From Bradyrhizobium sp. CB1650 (GTDB lineage: Bacteria > Pseudomonadota > Alphaproteobacteria > Rhizobiales > Xanthobacteraceae): a stretch of DNA of 64,000 bases. The notes beneath the pieces are model-generated. The model saw only the letters and a list, made by a program, of their open reading frames with translations. It was not told where the DNA came from and did no database searches. Positions 62,148-64,000 of the stretch are shown one piece after another. The stretch covers positions 5,919,501 to 5,983,500 of the forward strand of contig NZ_CP121695.1 of the NCBI RefSeq assembly GCF_029761915.1, given 5' to 3'. The position numbers and the translations under genes were made by a program. Numbering within the stretch: position 1 is the stretch's first letter; each line of letters starts with the position of its first letter.

Positions 62148-64000
62148 ATGGACTATTTCAAGCGCTTTAACTTCCTGTTCGCCGCACCGGTGTTCGACGC
62201 CGACGACCTCGAGGGCATCCGCTTCAACCAGATCATCGAGGAGATCCAGCGCTCCGGCTTCGAAGTGGTCCGCGCCCGCAAGCTGGAGGACGCTGAGATC
62301 GCAGTACAGACCGATGCCGCGATCGGCTGCATGGTGGTGGACTGGGGCAAGAAGGGCCTCGAGGGCAAGACCTCGGCGCTGATCAACCTGATGCGCCGCC
62401 GCGGCCTCGATTTTCCGATCATTCTCCTGATCCGGCGGAAGCGGTTCGAGGACCTCCCGGTCGAGGTGCTCGACTTCATCGACGGCTACGTCTTTCTGTC
62501 CGAAGAGACCCCGCCCTTCATTGCCAAGAACCTGATCAGCCGACTCAAGCAATATGCCGAGACGCTGAAGACGCCGTTCTTCGGCGCGCTGGTCGATTAT
62601 GCCGAGGAAGGCAATCAGCTCTGGACCTGCCCGGGCCACAATGGCGGCGTGTTCTACAACCGCAGCCCGATCGGCCGCGTCTTCGTCGAGCATCTCGGCG
62701 AGTCGGTGTTCCGCGACGACCTGGATAATTCCGTGCTCGACCTCGGCGACCTCCTCACCCATGAAGGACCGGCGCTGAAGGCGCAGAAGGAAGCCGCTGC
62801 GATCTTCGGCGCGGAGAAGACCTATTTCGTGCTTAATGGCACTTCGACCTCCAACAAGGTCGCGCTGGGCGCGCTCGTCACCGACGGCGATCTCGTGCTG
62901 TTCGACCGCAACAACCACAAGGCCGCGCATCACGGCGCGCTGATGATCAACGGCGGCATCCCCGTCTATGTCCCGACCGTCCGCAACGCCTGGGGCCTGA
63001 TCGGCCCGATGCGCTGGGACGCGCTCGACGAGAAGACCTTGCGCGAAGTGATCCGCAACCATCCGTTGGTCCAGGACCGTGACGCCTGGCGCAAGGAGCG
63101 GCCGTTCCGCGTCGCCGTGGTCGAGCAGTGCACCTATGACGGCTCGATCCACAGCGCCGAGATGATTTTGAAGCGCATCGGCCATCTCTGCGACTACATC
63201 CTGTTCGACGAGGCCTGGGCCGGCTTCATGAAGTTCCACCCGCTCTATGCCGGCCGGTTCGCGATGGGACTGTCGAACCTTTCGCCTGACGCGCCGGGCA
63301 TCATCGCGACGCAGTCGGCGCACAAGCAGCTTGCCAGCTTCTCGCAAGCCTCTCAGATCCACATCAGGGACCGTCACATCCGCGGCCAGAAGCGACGCGT
63401 CGAGCACCGTCGCTTCAATGAGAGTTTTATGCAGCACGCCTCGACCTCGCCGTTCTATCCGCTGTTCGCCTCCCTCGATGTCGGCGCGCAGATGATGAAG
63501 GGCCGTTCCGGCGAGGTGTTGTGGGACGACACGATCCGGCTCGGCATCGAGCTGCGCAAGAAAATCCGCGCCATGGGCCGCGAGTTCGAGGAGAAGGAGC
63601 CGAATCCGGAGCGCCGCTGGTTCTTCGAACCCTTTGTCCCCGATCGCATCGCCATTCCCGACGTCAGCCGCCCCGGCGCCGTCCACAACGTCGCCTGGGA
63701 GACGCTCTCGACCGACGAACTCGCCACCAATCCCACCCTGTGGCAGCTCTCCCCCGATAGCACCTGGCACGGCTTTCCCGACATGACGGAAGGCTTTGCC
63801 ATGACCGATCCGAACAAGCTGACGCTGCTCACGCCCGGCTTCGATCGCGCCTCCGGCGCCTATGCCGGGCACGGCATCCCGGCGCCGGTCGTCGCGCAAT
63901 TCCTGCGCGAGAACCGCATCGTCCCCGAAAAGAACGATCTCAACTCGCTGCTCTTCCTGCTCACCCCGGGCGTCGAGGCGAGCAAGGCCGGCACGCTGAT
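62148..64000 (+). CDS. Orn/Lys/Arg decarboxylase (3' end outside window)
   Basis: The frame runs from the ATG at 62148 off the end of the window, so 617 residues are visible; the family is usually about 750-780. The N-terminus (MDYFKRFNFLFAAPVFDADD and following) is the response-regulator-like wing domain. The PLP-binding major domain contains FVLNGTSTSNKVALGA, VVEQCTYDGSIHSAEM and the PLP lysine in SAHKQLASFSQ (near residue 393), with FDEAWAGF before it. It decarboxylates ornithine, lysine or arginine to a polyamine precursor; the amino acid cannot be chosen with confidence. Confidence 0.92.
   Translation, partial: MDYFKRFNFLFAAPVFDADDLEGIRFNQIIEEIQRSGFEVVRARKLEDAEIAVQTDAAIGCMVVDWGKKGLEGKTSALINLMRRRGLDFPIILLIRRKRFEDLPVEVLDFIDGYVFLSEETPPFIAKNLISRLKQYAETLKTPFFGALVDYAEEGNQLWTCPGHNGGVFYNRSPIGRVFVEHLGESVFRDDLDNSVLDLGDLLTHEGPALKAQKEAAAIFGAEKTYFVLNGTSTSNKVALGALVTDGDLVLFDRNNHKAAHHGALMINGGIPVYVPTVRNAWGLIGPMRWDALDEKTLREVIRNHPLVQDRDAWRKERPFRVAVVEQCTYDGSIHSAEMILKRIGHLCDYILFDEAWAGFMKFHPLYAGRFAMGLSNLSPDAPGIIATQSAHKQLASFSQASQIHIRDRHIRGQKRRVEHRRFNESFMQHASTSPFYPLFASLDVGAQMMKGRSGEVLWDDTIRLGIELRKKIRAMGREFEEKEPNPERRWFFEPFVPDRIAIPDVSRPGAVHNVAWETLSTDELATNPTLWQLSPDSTWHGFPDMTEGFAMTDPNKLTLLTPGFDRASGAYAGHGIPAPVVAQFLRENRIVPEKNDLNSLLFLLTPGVEASKAGTL

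Noticed and set aside
62088..63899. 603-codon minus-strand frame
   Set aside because: It is antisense to the Orn/Lys/Arg decarboxylase, whose catalytic motifs are intact on the plus strand.

Overview
The window looks like chromosomal DNA of a Bradyrhizobium-type alphaproteobacterium. It is GC-rich with dense operons joined by ATGA/GTGA overlaps and many GTG and TTG starts. It is full of ABC importers for sugars, polyols, peptides and amino acids, carries a complete-looking cNOR denitrification cluster, and contains imperfect GC-rich palindromic repeats of a kind common in that genus. The genus is inferred from protein and repeat recognition, not from a database search. No rRNA, tRNA, CRISPR array or intact mobile element was seen. 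The only mobile-element trace is a 31-codon IS5-type transposase remnant near 5.5 kb.

Layout. 1-3.4 kb: the tail of an arylsulfatase, then a LysR regulator divergent from a ring-cleaving-dioxygenase/hydrolase pair resembling MhqO/MhqD. 3.7-6.6 kb: a membrane-anchored TPR protein of the adenylate-cyclase-like family without a cyclase domain, the IS remnant and a CorA-type transporter. 6.8-15.6 kb: a peptide-type ABC importer (two permeases, two ATPases, one binding protein) flanked by two amidase-signature enzymes, all on the minus strand. 15.7-25.2 kb: a polyol operon (HAD phosphatase, SorC-type regulator, binding protein, two permeases, ATPase, SDR dehydrogenase, pentulose kinase, PfkB kinase). 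Two matching 31-bp palindromes, one before each half of the locus, are probable operators.

25.3-31.2 kb: norE-norF-norC-norB-norQ-norD. An exact 14-bp FNR/NnrR-type palindrome precedes norE and a second TTG-N8-CAA site precedes norC. norD appears frameshifted. A 51-residue membrane protein is encoded divergently from norE. 31.3-45.7 kb: a cupin protein, then a long minus-strand sugar locus: a XylX-like dehydratase, a YtfQRT-YjfF importer, a FadR-type regulator, an aldose 1-dehydrogenase, a mutarotase, an SMP-30 lactonase and XylFGH. Together these suggest import plus non-phosphorylative oxidation of pentoses and/or galactose.

45.9-64 kb: a YeiH-type transporter, a small membrane protein, and a Liv-type importer divergent from an acyl-CoA ligase/TetR/HAPMO-like Baeyer-Villiger monooxygenase operon, with a perfect 9+9 palindrome between them. 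These are followed by alanine dehydrogenase divergent from an Lrp regulator, a PaoABC-type molybdenum aldehyde oxidoreductase, and an Orn/Lys/Arg decarboxylase cut by the window end. A recurring feature is that all five binding-protein genes are followed by a strong stem-loop before the next gene of their operon.
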